NCBI RefSeq assembly: GCF_009932375.1
Contig: NZ_BLJG01000044.1
Location: 57,069 to 121,068 of the forward strand
DNA: 64,000 nt
Reading direction: 5' to 3'
Source: Pseudomonas juntendi
GTDB taxonomy: Bacteria > Pseudomonadota > Gammaproteobacteria > Pseudomonadales > Pseudomonadaceae
In this document: positions 7,510 through 15,180 of the stretch, piece by piece
Layout: the number at the start of each line of letters is the position of its first letter
Position numbering within the stretch: the stretch's first letter is position 1
Translations under genes and position numbers: made by a program
Notes under the pieces: model-generated
Told to the model about the DNA's origin: nothing
The model's database searches: none
What the model saw: the letters and a program-made list of their open reading frames with translations, nothing else

Positions 7510-9789
7510 TCAGGCGGTGACCAATTGCCGGGCCAGTGCGACCTCGACGGAATCACCGTCCTGATTCAGAACATCCAGCCCCGATTCGGGCACGTCGCCC
7601 GAGGTGGACTGCGAGACCATGATCTTCTTGGCCATCAGTTCCAGGCAGGTCATCTGCGAGGAACCGGCATAGCCGAGGTAGATCACGCGCACGGGCTGTT
7701 TCTGCCCGATGCGCCAGGAGCGGCGTGCTGCCTGTTGGAGCGAGTACACGTTGTAGCCACTTTGCATGAACACAATCGTCGGGAACTCCAACAAATCCAG
7801 TCCCGTCTTGACCAGCTCGGGATTGGTGACGAGCACGTCGATGCCACGGTCCAGTTGCTCGGCGATCCAGTCTTCTCGGCGGCTGGCATCCACGCTTGCG
7901 CGCAGTACCGCCACCTTGAAGCCCTCCTGCTCCAGCAGCCCCTTCAGGCGCGACGTGGTGTCGCGCGTGCCGGTATAGACCGTGTAGGCCAGAACCTTGC
8001 GGCCCTGTTCCTTCTCCGCTTTGCAGATATCGATCAGCTCACGCTCCTTGGGGCTGATCTCGAACTCATTGAACTGAGCCGGGACAAACGCCAAGGTGTT
8101 GCGCGTGCGCGGATGCACCACGGTCTCCGACCGGAAGCAGCAATCCGGCCAGGCCAGCAGCACGTTGAGCACCACCCCCAGCAAGGTCGTATCGCGTCGC
8201 GCCAGAGCCTGTTTCAGCTCTGCGGTCAGCCGACCCGCCAAATCGCGGTAGGCCGCAGCTTGCGCCACGTCCATCTGGACTTCACGAAACTCCTCGTCAT
8301 ACGGCGGCAGGACGTTGCCACCGATGTCCTTGAGCTTGAGAAAGATCGTGAACGGCAGGATGCAGCGCAAGACGCCTTTCGGGCCGAAGCCGGGAGCCTT
8401 GACCGTGCGCACCGATACCTTGGTGCCCTTGGCCGTCTTGTGCGCCGTGCCGGCGCTCTCGGAGTAGATGTCCTTGAGGACGCCGTGATCGCGCATGAAC
8501 GCCATCGCAGCCGAGGTCATGCTGCCGCTCGTGGTCGGGCGGTAGCCGTCTTCGATCATCCGTCCTGGCAGTGCCCGGAACAGCAGGTAGAACAGATCAT
8601 CGCCGTAGCCGCCCATTAGCGTGCCGGTCAGCAGCAAGGTCTTGCGAGCCTTCGCCGCCAGCACGCCCATGGCCTGGCCCTGGGCACTGCCACCGTTCTT
8701 GTACTCGTGCGCCTCGTCGGCGATGAGCAGGTCGAACGTGCCTTGCGGCAGGTAGCGTTTGATGAACTCGGACGGTTGGTAGCCGCCCTCGCCAAAGCCA
8801 AACTCCATGTTGGCCATCGCACGTTCCATGCGCGTGGCCTGACGGTCGGAAAACACCAGCTCGCCGTTGCCATCCATGAGGTTGATGAACTCATGGATGT
8901 TGTCACCCAGCATCGAGGCCAGGAAGCCGTCACCGAACTTCTGCATCAACTTCTGCGCGGTGACTTCCCCGATGGTCGGGATGCGCTTCAAGGCTTTGAG
9001 GACGACCGAGGACTGGTCGCTGCCGGACAGGCTGCGCGGGCGGATCAGCGTCCACAGGGGCGCGGCGCAGTGGCTGCACTTCCTGCGGGACTCCTCGGCT
9101 TCGAGCCCGATCGGGTTGACCGGCTCGCCGTCGAGGTCGGTGATGAGTGTGCCGCAGTCCGGGCAGGCCGCCACGTCGCCGTGGCGGGTGCGCCGCTGGT
9201 TGAAGACCGGCTTCCAGTGGAACCCCATCCGCATCCTGACGCGCCCCAGGATGAAAAACTCCTGGCCCGTGGGCTGCACCCCCAACTGCTCGCGCAGCTT
9301 GATGAGCTTGACCAGCGTGTCCGGGCCATTGAGCACCCAGACCTTGGCGCCGGCCACCGTCTCCTGGATCTCGCGCCGCCACTTGTAGACCAAGTGGGGA
9401 GGCGAAAGCACCAGGGTGCGGCGGTAGCCTTCGGCGTTGAGCACGGCGGCCGTGGCGATGCCGACGGTCGTCTTGCCGCAGCCCATTTCACCGTTGACGA
9501 TCGCAGCGCGTTCGCCTTGATCGACCAGCAGCTCGGCGGCGGCATGGACAACTTCGACCTGGGCTGGGAACAGCTTGCGCTTGAGGCTGGCAACGACGAG
9601 TTGTCGCTGTGCCTGTGGTTGGCCGGTATAGACCGGTGGGTTGGCACGGTTGAGAGAATCGAGCAGTTCGTCGCCGAACTCGCCGACGAAATCCTGAAGG
9701 CTCAGGGTGAGAGGGTTGGATTCCGCTTCGAGCAGTTCGCCCTGTACGGACGCTGCATCGTTGGCGGTGGTGTCGAGATCGAGGGACAT
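7510..9789 (-). CDS. SNF2-like DEAD/DEAH-box helicase of the ICE
   Basis: A 759-residue superfamily 2 ATPase. Walker A is NGEMGCGKTTVG (about residue 102). The DEAH box is in LLIADEAHEYKNGG (about 354), followed by TLLLTGTLMGG (motif III). The SNF2-type motif VI is LQQAARRSWRIGQKQPVRV (about 690). A four-Cys zinc-ribbon-like insertion (CPDCGT and CSHCAAP, about 213-250) sits between the first motifs. ATG 9789 is chosen because TTTGGAG precedes it; an in-frame upstream extension is low-complexity. Such helicases are standard in PAGI-2-like elements, but their substrate is unknown. It lies two small paralogues away from a methyltransferase-like gene. Confidence 0.9.
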   Translation of the reverse strand: MSLDLDTTANDAASVQGELLEAESNPLTLSLQDFVGEFGDELLDSLNRANPPVYTGQPQAQRQLVVASLKRKLFPAQVEVVHAAAELLVDQGERAAIVNGEMGCGKTTVGIATAAVLNAEGYRRTLVLSPPHLVYKWRREIQETVAGAKVWVLNGPDTLVKLIKLREQLGVQPTGQEFFILGRVRMRMGFHWKPVFNQRRTRHGDVAACPDCGTLITDLDGEPVNPIGLEAEESRRKCSHCAAPLWTLIRPRSLSGSDQSSVVLKALKRIPTIGEVTAQKLMQKFGDGFLASMLGDNIHEFINLMDGNGELVFSDRQATRMERAMANMEFGFGEGGYQPSEFIKRYLPQGTFDLLIADEAHEYKNGGSAQGQAMGVLAAKARKTLLLTGTLMGGYGDDLFYLLFRALPGRMIEDGYRPTTSGSMTSAAMAFMRDHGVLKDIYSESAGTAHKTAKGTKVSVRTVKAPGFGPKGVLRCILPFTIFLKLKDIGGNVLPPYDEEFREVQMDVAQAAAYRDLAGRLTAELKQALARRDTTLLGVVLNVLLAWPDCCFRSETVVHPRTRNTLAFVPAQFNEFEISPKERELIDICKAEKEQGRKVLAYTVYTGTRDTTSRLKGLLEQEGFKVAVLRASVDASRREDWIAEQLDRGIDVLVTNPELVKTGLDLLEFPTIVFMQSGYNVYSLQQAARRSWRIGQKQPVRVIYLGYAGSSQMTCLELMAKKIMVSQSTSGDVPESGLDVLNQDGDSVEVALARQLVTA

Positions 9790-9811
9790 GGTGATGCTCC
9801 AAAGAAAGAAT

Positions 9812-9857
9812 GAGGCATGCACCACCCCAGCGGGGCGATGACATGCCCCGTGATGGG
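9812..9857 (-). promoter_or_regulatory. Two-tier hairpin leader, copy 1 (helicase gene)
   Basis: On the minus strand the order is CCCATCAC, outer arm GGGGCATG, inner hairpin CGCCCC-GCT-GGGGTG, then outer arm CATGCCTC (one G-U pair). TTTGGAG and the ATG follow. Same architecture as the other ten leader copies. Confidence 0.7.
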
Positions 9858-9925
9858 AAGAGAGACGGCGAACCGTCGGTGGTTGGACAGTGCAGGCGCT
9901 CGTGGCCTGCGGTGACAACTCAGGG

Positions 9926-10231
9926 TCAGTACTCGGACGGCAGCACGATGCGGGTCGCGCTGCGATCTGCTTCGGTGAAGATGCGGATGCTCAGGTCACG
10001 GGTGACGACGTAAAACGAGTCGAGGCGTTCGCCAGACTCCAACGCAGCGTTGTTCTGCTGCCATTGGTAGTCCGCGACGTCGCCCCAGTCGCCACGCATG
10101 TGGCGTTCGAAAAACGGCATGGGATCGAGCCGGCCTTCGTTCATCAGGCGTTCGACGCCTTCGCTGAACTCCAGTGCACCGATCTCGAACAGCCGTTTGC
10201 GGCGGTGCTTGTCATGTTGGTTGGAGGTCAT
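9926..10231 (-). CDS. Hypothetical ICE protein, GDWGD paralogue A
   Basis: A 101-residue soluble protein I cannot assign. The core reads GRLDPMPFFERHMRGDWGDV, then an NNAALESGERL segment and a terminal RIVLPSEY. The next gene encodes a clear paralogue, so this is a local tandem duplication. Short ICE and plasmid proteins with this GDWGD pattern are common and uncharacterised. It begins after leader copy 2. Confidence 0.75.
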   Translation of the reverse strand: MTSNQHDKHRRKRLFEIGALEFSEGVERLMNEGRLDPMPFFERHMRGDWGDVADYQWQQNNAALESGERLDSFYVVTRDLSIRIFTEADRSATRIVLPSEY

Positions 10232-10251
10232 GTGGCTTCCTTCGGAGTGAA

Positions 10252-10295
10252 GGGGCTACAGCACCCTTGCGGGGTGTCGGTGGCCCCGCGTTGGA
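10252..10295 (-). promoter_or_regulatory. Two-tier hairpin leader, copy 2 (paralogue A)
   Basis: Minus strand: CCAACGC, outer arm GGGGC, inner hairpin CACCC-CGCAA-GGGTG, outer arm GCCCC. CGAAGGAA and the ATG follow. Confidence 0.65.
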
Positions 10296-10300
10296 GAAGA

Positions 10301-10612
10301 TCAGTACTCGCTGGGCAACAGCAACGTGGTGACGCTGCGATCCCATTCGGTGATGATCCAGAGCTTCAGGCCGGGTGTGACCTGGTAGGAAGAGAACAGG
10401 CGATCCTCACCGGACTTCAGCGCGGCATCGTTCTGCCGCCTGTCGCTGTCGTCGAGGTCGCCCCAATCGCCGCCGAGGTGGCGGCGCAGATAGGGCGTCG
10501 GGTTGAGCCGGCCCTGTTGGACCAGGTCATCGACGCCGAGGGTCATGACCACCTGGCCTGGCGAGAAGCGCAGGCTCGGTGTCTGGCTGATGGAAAGTGC
10601 TTGGGCTGCCAT
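10301..10612 (-). CDS. Hypothetical ICE protein, GDWGD paralogue B
   Basis: A 103-residue paralogue of the neighbouring protein: GRLNPTPYLRRHLGGDWGDL, then QNDAALKSGEDRL and a terminal LLLPSEY. The Met at 10612 is preferred over one 11 codons upstream because the upstream part lies inside the leader hairpin and AAGGAG precedes ATG 10612. The function is unknown. Divergence of the two copies in the N-terminal third suggests an old duplication. Confidence 0.75.
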   Translation of the reverse strand: MAAQALSISQTPSLRFSPGQVVMTLGVDDLVQQGRLNPTPYLRRHLGGDWGDLDDSDRRQNDAALKSGEDRLFSSYQVTPGLKLWIITEWDRSVTTLLLPSEY

Positions 10613-10632
10613 GGAAGGCTCCTTGAGATGGA

Positions 10633-10677
10633 GGGGCCACGGCACCCCATCGGGGCGACTGGACCCCGGTGGGTGGA
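10633..10677 (-). promoter_or_regulatory. Two-tier hairpin leader, copy 3 (paralogue B)
   Basis: Minus strand: CACCCACC, outer arm GGGGTCC with one bulged T, inner hairpin CGCCCC-GAT-GGGGTG, outer arm GGCCCC. AAGGAG and the ATG follow. This is the clearest copy of the family. Confidence 0.75.
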
Positions 10678-10714
10678 AAAAATTGACGGCGAAACGTCGG
10701 CGGTGGAGAAACGA

Positions 10715-11836
10715 TCAGCGGATGGTCAACACCTCGCCCCGTGTTGGGGAGTCAGGCGTCATGTCCCAGGCGCGGATCACGGGGACGAACTTGTCGGTGA
10801 AGATGCGGGTTTCGGCGATCGAGCCGTCTTCGCGCTCGGTGAATTCCCGCTGGAGCGTCTTGTCCTTGTGGGTGTCACCTTTGACGACGAGCACGCGCCC
10901 CGTCTTGGATTGCACGACGCCTGAAATCGCGCCTGCGGCCAGAGCCAGGGCGAGATGCCAGTGGGACAAGGCCCGCGCCGGTGGACGCAGCGTCTGCTGC
11001 GCGGCCCCCAACTGCGTATCCCGCGACGGCCAGAGGCCTTGCAGTCTGCCAACCTCATCGGCGAACTGCTCCGGCTCCATCGTCACGCGGAAGAAATGCC
11101 CCGGCTCCGCCGGGCTGGCGGGGACGATGTACGGCAGGAACGGCCATTGGCTCGGCAGCTCCTCGGCTTCGACTTCGCCAAGCCCAATCTGCAGCAACAG
11201 ACTGCGCACGGCCTTGACGGCATCGGGTGTCTGCTCACGCTGACGCACCCGTCGCCCGAAGATCACCACCTGCTTGAACTGCGTTTCCACCGCTCGATAG
11301 ATCCGCAGGTCGGTGTAGTGGCGTGTCAGCCAGCCGACCAGCTCGGCATCGAGCACGTAGCCGGGGACGATGAACACCAGCACGCCGCCGTACTGCAACA
11401 TGGACAGCGTGCGCTGGTAGAACAGCTTTTCGAGGCGGGCTCGGCCCTGACCTTGATAACCAATGTTGCCGTTGACGTCCTTGGACAGGTCGCCATACGG
11501 CGGATTGAGCCAGAGCAGACCAAAGGACTGTTTGGAGATCATCGTGTCCATCAGGTCCGCATGCAGGCAGTGATCGACCAGGCTGCGGGCATGGCGCGCC
11601 CGCTCTGCGTCGAACTCGACGGCGAACGCCTTGGCCTGCTCGCGCCCCAGGGCATGAGCAGCTTCGGCGATTGCCACGCCTTCGCCGGCGCAGGGATCGA
11701 GGATGCACATTGGCCCATTGGATTCAGGCGCACTGGGCATCAGTGCATTGAGAGCTCTTTCGAGCGTGGGTTCGTCGGTCGGGAAGTACCCGTTTTTCAC
11801 GAAATTGCGGGCAAGCCGCGGGAACATGAGAGCCAT
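10715..11836 (-). CDS. Methyltransferase-like protein (DUF6094-type) of the ICE
   Basis: A 373-residue Rossmann methyltransferase-like protein. SAM-binding motif I is CILDPCAGEGVAIAEAA (about residue 45) and the amino-methyltransferase motif IV is LLWLNPPYGD (about 110), the NPPY signature of N6-adenine DNA or RNA enzymes. ATG 11836 is chosen for the AGGAG upstream. I associate it with DUF6094 proteins of ICEs and plasmids. Whether it methylates DNA is not known; it could protect the element from restriction (inference). A helicase is encoded downstream past two small paralogues. Confidence 0.8.
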   Translation of the reverse strand: MALMFPRLARNFVKNGYFPTDEPTLERALNALMPSAPESNGPMCILDPCAGEGVAIAEAAHALGREQAKAFAVEFDAERARHARSLVDHCLHADLMDTMISKQSFGLLWLNPPYGDLSKDVNGNIGYQGQGRARLEKLFYQRTLSMLQYGGVLVFIVPGYVLDAELVGWLTRHYTDLRIYRAVETQFKQVVIFGRRVRQREQTPDAVKAVRSLLLQIGLGEVEAEELPSQWPFLPYIVPASPAEPGHFFRVTMEPEQFADEVGRLQGLWPSRDTQLGAAQQTLRPPARALSHWHLALALAAGAISGVVQSKTGRVLVVKGDTHKDKTLQREFTEREDGSIAETRIFTDKFVPVIRAWDMTPDSPTRGEVLTIR

Positions 11837-11865
11837 GGAAGTCTCCTGGTTGGCGGGGATGATTG

Positions 11866-11900
11866 GCGCAGGCACGCCTTGGCGTGCCTGCGCAGGTGGG
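11866..11900 (-). promoter_or_regulatory. Hairpin leader, copy 4 (methyltransferase-like gene)
   Basis: Minus strand: ACCCACCT, then a perfect 13-bp stem (GCGCAGGCACGCC with its complement) around a two-base centre. CAGGAG and the ATG follow. The preface and the Shine-Dalgarno spacing match the family, but the two tiers are merged into one long stem. Confidence 0.6.
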
Positions 11901-12551
11901 TCAAGCCGCTACCGTTTCCGGCGTCCAAATCTTGGCCGGATAGGGATAGGCGGTGAGCACGTCACTGCGGATCAGCGAGCCGAGCGCCTGGGTCAGCGCC
12001 GGCACGTCGATGGCGAGCCGATGGCCCACCAAAGGCCCGAGGGCGAACGGCAGGCGGGTCAGCATCTCGCGGCTTTGCAGCAGTTCCAGCACGGTTTCGC
12101 GCCAGTGGTCGAGCAATGGCAGTGGGCAGGTGTCCTGCACCAACGTCCACAGGCGGTCAAGCCGGTGGTCGCTATCGAGGGGCAGCAATGCCAGTGCGCT
12201 GGCGTTGGCCTTGTCGGGCTTGACGCAGCGCCGATCGAACAGCCACACGTTGGACAGCGAACCGAACAGCGTTCGCCGGTAGGCGCGGGTCATGCGCTTT
12301 TCCAGGCGATCGACGTTGCCGACGAACACCGGGACGCTGCCGCCCTGGTCGGTGATGACGTGGAACTGCTCCAGGCCTTGCTCGTCACGCCCGAGGGTCA
12401 GGCGAGCGAGGAACTGCTGGACGGCGGTGTCCCGCGCCCAGATCGACAGGAAGATCAGATTGCCCTGGTCATCGCCGACGCAAGCGTCGGCCATCACGTC
12501 CGGGCATTCGTCGATGCGATACAGCGTGGTGGAAGAAGGGTTTGCGGGCAT
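11901..12551 (-). CDS. Hypothetical ICE protein
   Basis: A 216-residue protein with no signal peptide or membrane segment. I recognise no family. It has a conserved-looking N-terminal half (DDQGNLIFLSIWARDTAV) and a helical, Leu-rich C-terminal half. The reading frame is open about 100 codons further upstream, but that part reads like shadow sequence over the leader and the neighbouring gene. ATG 12551, after a GAGGA, is therefore used. It belongs to the block of leader-bearing genes. Confidence 0.75.
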   Translation of the reverse strand: MPANPSSTTLYRIDECPDVMADACVGDDQGNLIFLSIWARDTAVQQFLARLTLGRDEQGLEQFHVITDQGGSVPVFVGNVDRLEKRMTRAYRRTLFGSLSNVWLFDRRCVKPDKANASALALLPLDSDHRLDRLWTLVQDTCPLPLLDHWRETVLELLQSREMLTRLPFALGPLVGHRLAIDVPALTQALGSLIRSDVLTAYPYPAKIWTPETVAA

Positions 12552-12571
12552 GGTGGTGTCCTCGGATGAAC

Positions 12572-12617
12572 GGGAACAGCACCGCCCGCAGGGGGCAAGT
12601 GCTGCCCTTGGGGTGGA
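12572..12617 (-). promoter_or_regulatory. Two-tier hairpin leader, copy 5
   Basis: Minus strand: TCCACCCC, outer arm GGGCAGCAC, inner hairpin GCCC-CCTGC-GGGC, outer arm GTGCTG-TT-CCC. CGAGGA and the ATG follow. The outer arm differs completely in sequence from copies 1-3 yet still pairs. Confidence 0.7.
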
Positions 12618-12634
12618 AGGAAAAACGCCCTGGT

Positions 12635-13042
12635 TCAGACCGTCAGCGTCGCATCTGGAGCGGTGGTCGCCTTGGATGTGCGCCGCCGTGCGTGGTAGGC
12701 GCGAACGCCTGCACGCCATTCGGCGGACTGCTCCGGTGCGAGGTCCAGATAGGACAGCGGGCACGAGTAGTAGTACGGGTGCATGGATTCGTCCAGCGGC
12801 TTGTAGCCCCACTGGCCGCCGCTGCGTTCCAGAAGATCGCAGCGGATGGTGCACAGGGATTGGCCCGGTGTGAGATCACGGTGTACGCCTTCGGCCTTGG
12901 CTGTGACTTGCGCAACGGACCAGAGGACGTTGCCATGCAGCGCGTGGGCGATGACCTTGACGCTGGCGCGCTCGGTCTCTTGCGGTGCGATCAGCTCCGC
13001 GATCAGTTCAGACCGCGATTGGGGTGAGAAATACCAGCCCAT
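12635..13042 (-). CDS. DUF6927-like hypothetical ICE protein
   Basis: A 135-residue protein beginning MGWYFSPQSRSELIAELI, a start typical of what I recall as DUF6927 proteins. A later WGYKPLDESMHPYYYSCP segment suggests a small compact fold with aromatic residues. ATG 13042 is well placed after CCAGGAGG; the longer open frame upstream runs through the leader. The function is unknown, and the family name is given with moderate certainty. Confidence 0.75.
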   Translation of the reverse strand: MGWYFSPQSRSELIAELIAPQETERASVKVIAHALHGNVLWSVAQVTAKAEGVHRDLTPGQSLCTIRCDLLERSGGQWGYKPLDESMHPYYYSCPLSYLDLAPEQSAEWRAGVRAYHARRRTSKATTAPDATLTV

Positions 13043-13063
13043 GAGAGGCCTCCTGGAAAAATT

Positions 13064-13105
13064 GAGCCAGAAGCCTCCCCGGTGGGGAAGACCCCCGGCG
13101 GGTGG
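13064..13105 (-). promoter_or_regulatory. Hairpin leader, copy 6
   Basis: Minus strand: CATCCACCCGCC, then GGGGG, inner hairpin CTTCCCC-ACC-GGGGAGG, and a weak outer arm ending GGCTC. CCAGGAGG and the ATG follow. The outer stem is weak in this copy. Confidence 0.5.
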
Positions 13106-13133
13106 ATGAACACGGCAGATGCGGTGCCCAGTA

Positions 13134-13832
13134 CTACGCAGGTTGCAGTTCGGCCTGGCGGCTCCACTCCTGCGTCTTGAAGTCCAGCGCGTAGCCCAGT
13201 TCGCCAAGGCGGGCGATCTGCGTGCGCAGGGTGCGGCGGTCGATGGTCGAATCCAGTTTCACGGACTCGCCCAGCGGCCAAAGCAAGCTGAACAGCGCGA
13301 CGTCGCCATCTTCGGTACTGCCGGGAGCAGTTGCCGCAGCGGGCGTCGGCGCATCCACGCCGAAGGGCGTGGTATCGACCAGCGGGTCCGTGGATGCCTG
13401 CACGGGTGCGGGCTTGGCGGGCTTGGAGGTTTTGGTGGGCTTGGCCGGTGTTGCCGGCGTTACTGCAGGCTGTGCGCCCAACTCTTCATCAAGTGGATCG
13501 AGGTCCTGGGTGGCGAAGCTGCGTGCCTCGTCACGGCTCAGTTTGTCGATGTCGTAGAGCGTCATTCCGTCCAGGCTGGCACGGATCTCGAAGCGCATGC
13601 CGCCACCGACCGGGTAGGACTTCGGGAAGATGTACCTGATGATGAACTCCCCGTCGTACTTGCCTTCGGGGTATTGCTCCAGCTCCGGGTCCTTGACCTC
13701 GAACGTACCGAGGTGCGTGGCGAGGCGTCCGACCGTGAAGGGGCCGTTCTTGCCGCGGATGGTACGCAGCGTGAGCTGGCCGGGGACGACGATGGGCGAA
13801 ACCGATCTCTCGGATGCCGATGTGGCTGCCAT
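13134..13832 (-). CDS. DUF3275-family ICE protein
   Basis: A 232-residue protein in three parts. Residues about 10-105 form a beta-rich conserved domain (LTLRTIRGKNGPFTVGRL and YDGEFIIRYIFPKS). A low-complexity Pro/Ala/Lys/Thr linker covers about 120-165. A C-terminal domain follows (about 170-230, LFSLLWPLGESVKLDSTID). The N-terminal part matches DUF3275 as found in PAGI-2-like elements. ATG 13832 follows AAGGAG. It may bind nucleic acid (inference only). Confidence 0.8.
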   Translation of the reverse strand: MAATSASERSVSPIVVPGQLTLRTIRGKNGPFTVGRLATHLGTFEVKDPELEQYPEGKYDGEFIIRYIFPKSYPVGGGMRFEIRASLDGMTLYDIDKLSRDEARSFATQDLDPLDEELGAQPAVTPATPAKPTKTSKPAKPAPVQASTDPLVDTTPFGVDAPTPAAATAPGSTEDGDVALFSLLWPLGESVKLDSTIDRRTLRTQIARLGELGYALDFKTQEWSRQAELQPA

Positions 13833-13862
13833 GATGGTTCTCCTTAGCGATTGGGAAAACGA

Positions 13863-13882
13863 CAAGGCCCGCGAGGGCCTTG
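13863..13882 (-). terminator. Short GC hairpin between the DUF3577 and DUF3275 genes
   Basis: CAAGGCCC pairs perfectly with GGGCCTTG around a four-base loop, followed on the minus strand by TCGTTTTCCC. It lies 4 bp after the DUF3577 stop and about 30 bp before the next start, so it may act as an attenuator-type terminator or as a simplified leader. Confidence 0.55.
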
Positions 13883-13886
13883 CCGA

Positions 13887-14801
13887 TCAGAACGAAGCAG
13901 CCAATGCCGGCTCCTGCTCCTCGACTTCACCTTCGGGCTCGCGCTCGGCGGGCTCGGCAGGCTGATCGGCAGCGGTGTCGGCGTCCTCGGCTTCGGGCGC
14001 GGGAGCGTCCTGGGCCGGCGGCGTATCGGCTTGCGCGGGGCTCGTCGGATAGACCTTGGTGCCGTCGATCTTGATCAGGCCAATGTGGATCAGTGTCGAT
14101 TCCAGGCTTGCGGCCGGTTCTCCGGCACGCTCACCCTTGGTGCGGATGTACGGATCGATCTTCATGTCGTTGAGACGGAAGGCGATCAGCACCTTGCAGT
14201 CCCCTTCGATGGCCTGCACGCACCGGCGAACCAGATGCTCGGCTTCAGGGGTGGTGACGATGGTGTCGAAGTACCGATACTCCGGTTCATCGACAGGCCC
14301 GGCCAGAGCGGCGACGGTGCAAGAGAGGAACGGGTCGCCATCTTTGGGCGTGACGTCCTTCGGACGGCTGAGGTAGCCGATGCCGCGGGTGACCAGCTCG
14401 TGCTGCCTGATCGAAGCCAGTTCGGCCCGGTCAAGCGGCTCGGCCTTGAGCAGTCGCGCCTTGAGGGACGCGGCGGCTTGGCCTTTCTGCTCACCCTTGT
14501 CGCGGATGTACGCATCGCCCCACAGGTCGCCGAGGCGAAAGCGCACCAGCGGGCGCTGCTTGGGATCGTCAACGCCGATGCAGCGCTCGACCAGCTTCTT
14601 GGCCTCGGCACCCGAGACCTTGACGTCGAAATAGCGATAGCTGGGGTCCTTTGCGGAACCGACCAACGCGGCGATGGTGCATGCCAGGAAAGGCTGCGCA
14701 CGGCGGCCGCCCCGAACAGGCACTTCACGGACACGCTGGATGTAACCGATGCCCGAGGTGTGGAGGTCGAAATACGATTTCTCGTTGGACGTGGTGCTCA
14801 T
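13887..14801 (-). CDS. DUF3577 / STY4534-type ICE protein with an internal tandem duplication
   Basis: A 304-residue protein with two copies of the same domain. Copy 1 (about residues 14-120) begins GIGYIQRVREV, then FLACTIAALVG, YRYFDVKVSG and DAYIRDKGEQKG. Copy 2 (about 135-240) begins GIGYLSRPKDV, then FLSCTVAALAG, YRYFDTIVT and DPYIRTKGERAG. The tail (about 250-304) is acidic and Ala/Pro-rich, ending EQEPALAASF, much like the tail of ssDNA-binding proteins. The domain corresponds to DUF3577, annotated in related elements as STY4534-type ICE replication protein. The start is set by GGAG upstream. Confidence 0.8.
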   Translation of the reverse strand: MSTTSNEKSYFDLHTSGIGYIQRVREVPVRGGRRAQPFLACTIAALVGSAKDPSYRYFDVKVSGAEAKKLVERCIGVDDPKQRPLVRFRLGDLWGDAYIRDKGEQKGQAAASLKARLLKAEPLDRAELASIRQHELVTRGIGYLSRPKDVTPKDGDPFLSCTVAALAGPVDEPEYRYFDTIVTTPEAEHLVRRCVQAIEGDCKVLIAFRLNDMKIDPYIRTKGERAGEPAASLESTLIHIGLIKIDGTKVYPTSPAQADTPPAQDAPAPEAEDADTAADQPAEPAEREPEGEVEEQEPALAASF

Positions 14802-14825
14802 GGTGAATCTCCATAGGGATGAAGC

Positions 14826-14880
14826 GGAGACACACCGGCCCCACGCTGCGGGGAAAGGTGCGTAACCCCGCGATGGGTTG
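14826..14880 (-). promoter_or_regulatory. Two-tier hairpin leader, copy 7 (DUF3577 gene)
   Basis: Minus strand: ATCAACCCATCGC, outer arm GGGG-TTA-CGCACC, inner hairpin CCCCGC-AGC-GTGGGG, outer arm GGTGTG-T-CTCC. ATGGAG and the ATG follow. A CGCACC/GGTGTG pairing replaces the outer pairings of other copies. Confidence 0.7.
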
Positions 14881-14971
14881 ATAAGGCGAAAGCATCCACC
14901 ACCAGAGACTGGTGGCCGCTCGCGGATGGATGCGGTGCGAGCTGGCTCGGTCACGCAGTGGGAACTGCGCC

Positions 14972-15030
14972 GCAACCTCGAAGACCGATGGTTGCCTGGC
15001 ATGTCGCTGACAACGTCAGCAGGCATGGGC
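14972..15030. other. Covarying two-hairpin intergenic module, copy A
   Basis: Plus strand: GCAACC pairs with GGTTGC across an 11-base loop. Then GGCATGTC and GCTGAC-AAC-GTCAGC, closed by CATGGGC. Both stems are kept in copies B and C with different bases. The spacer as a whole (14,802-15,180) has no gene; it also holds leader copy 7 and a terminator. Confidence 0.65.
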
Positions 15031-15111
15031 TCAGCATGGCCGGGCCTCGCGCGCGAGACAGCCATCAATCGGCATTCGGGCGATTCCCTTTGATGAAATC
15101 TCACACGGCAG

Positions 15112-15139
15112 AAAAAAGGCCCTCCTTCCGAATGGAGGG
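15112..15139 (-). terminator. Intrinsic terminator after the 270-residue hypothetical gene
   Basis: Minus strand: CCCTCC pairs with GGAGGG across eight bases, followed by CC and six T. It lies about 40 bp past the stop at 15181. Confidence 0.85.
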
Positions 15140-15180
15140 AGAGCCTGTGGGGGGCATGTCGCCTGGTTCTTTTCGTGGTG

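Noticed and set aside
7498..9813. Long plus-strand frames antisense to the helicase
   Set aside because: Shadow of the SNF2-like gene; no domain signatures or ribosome-binding sites.
7510..11836. Known defence system such as BREX, DISARM or a type I restriction system
   Set aside because: The other signature genes (BrxA/B/L, DrmA/B, HsdR/S) are not present; only a helicase and a methyltransferase-like gene are seen.
12552..12854. N-terminal extension of about 100 codons for the 216-residue gene
   Set aside because: The extension covers a leader hairpin and the neighbouring gene, and lacks protein-like composition; ATG 12551 has a good Shine-Dalgarno sequence.
14802..15104. N-terminal extension of about 100 codons for the DUF3577 gene
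   Set aside because: It runs through leader copy 7 and two-hairpin module A; the conserved domain starts right after ATG 14801.
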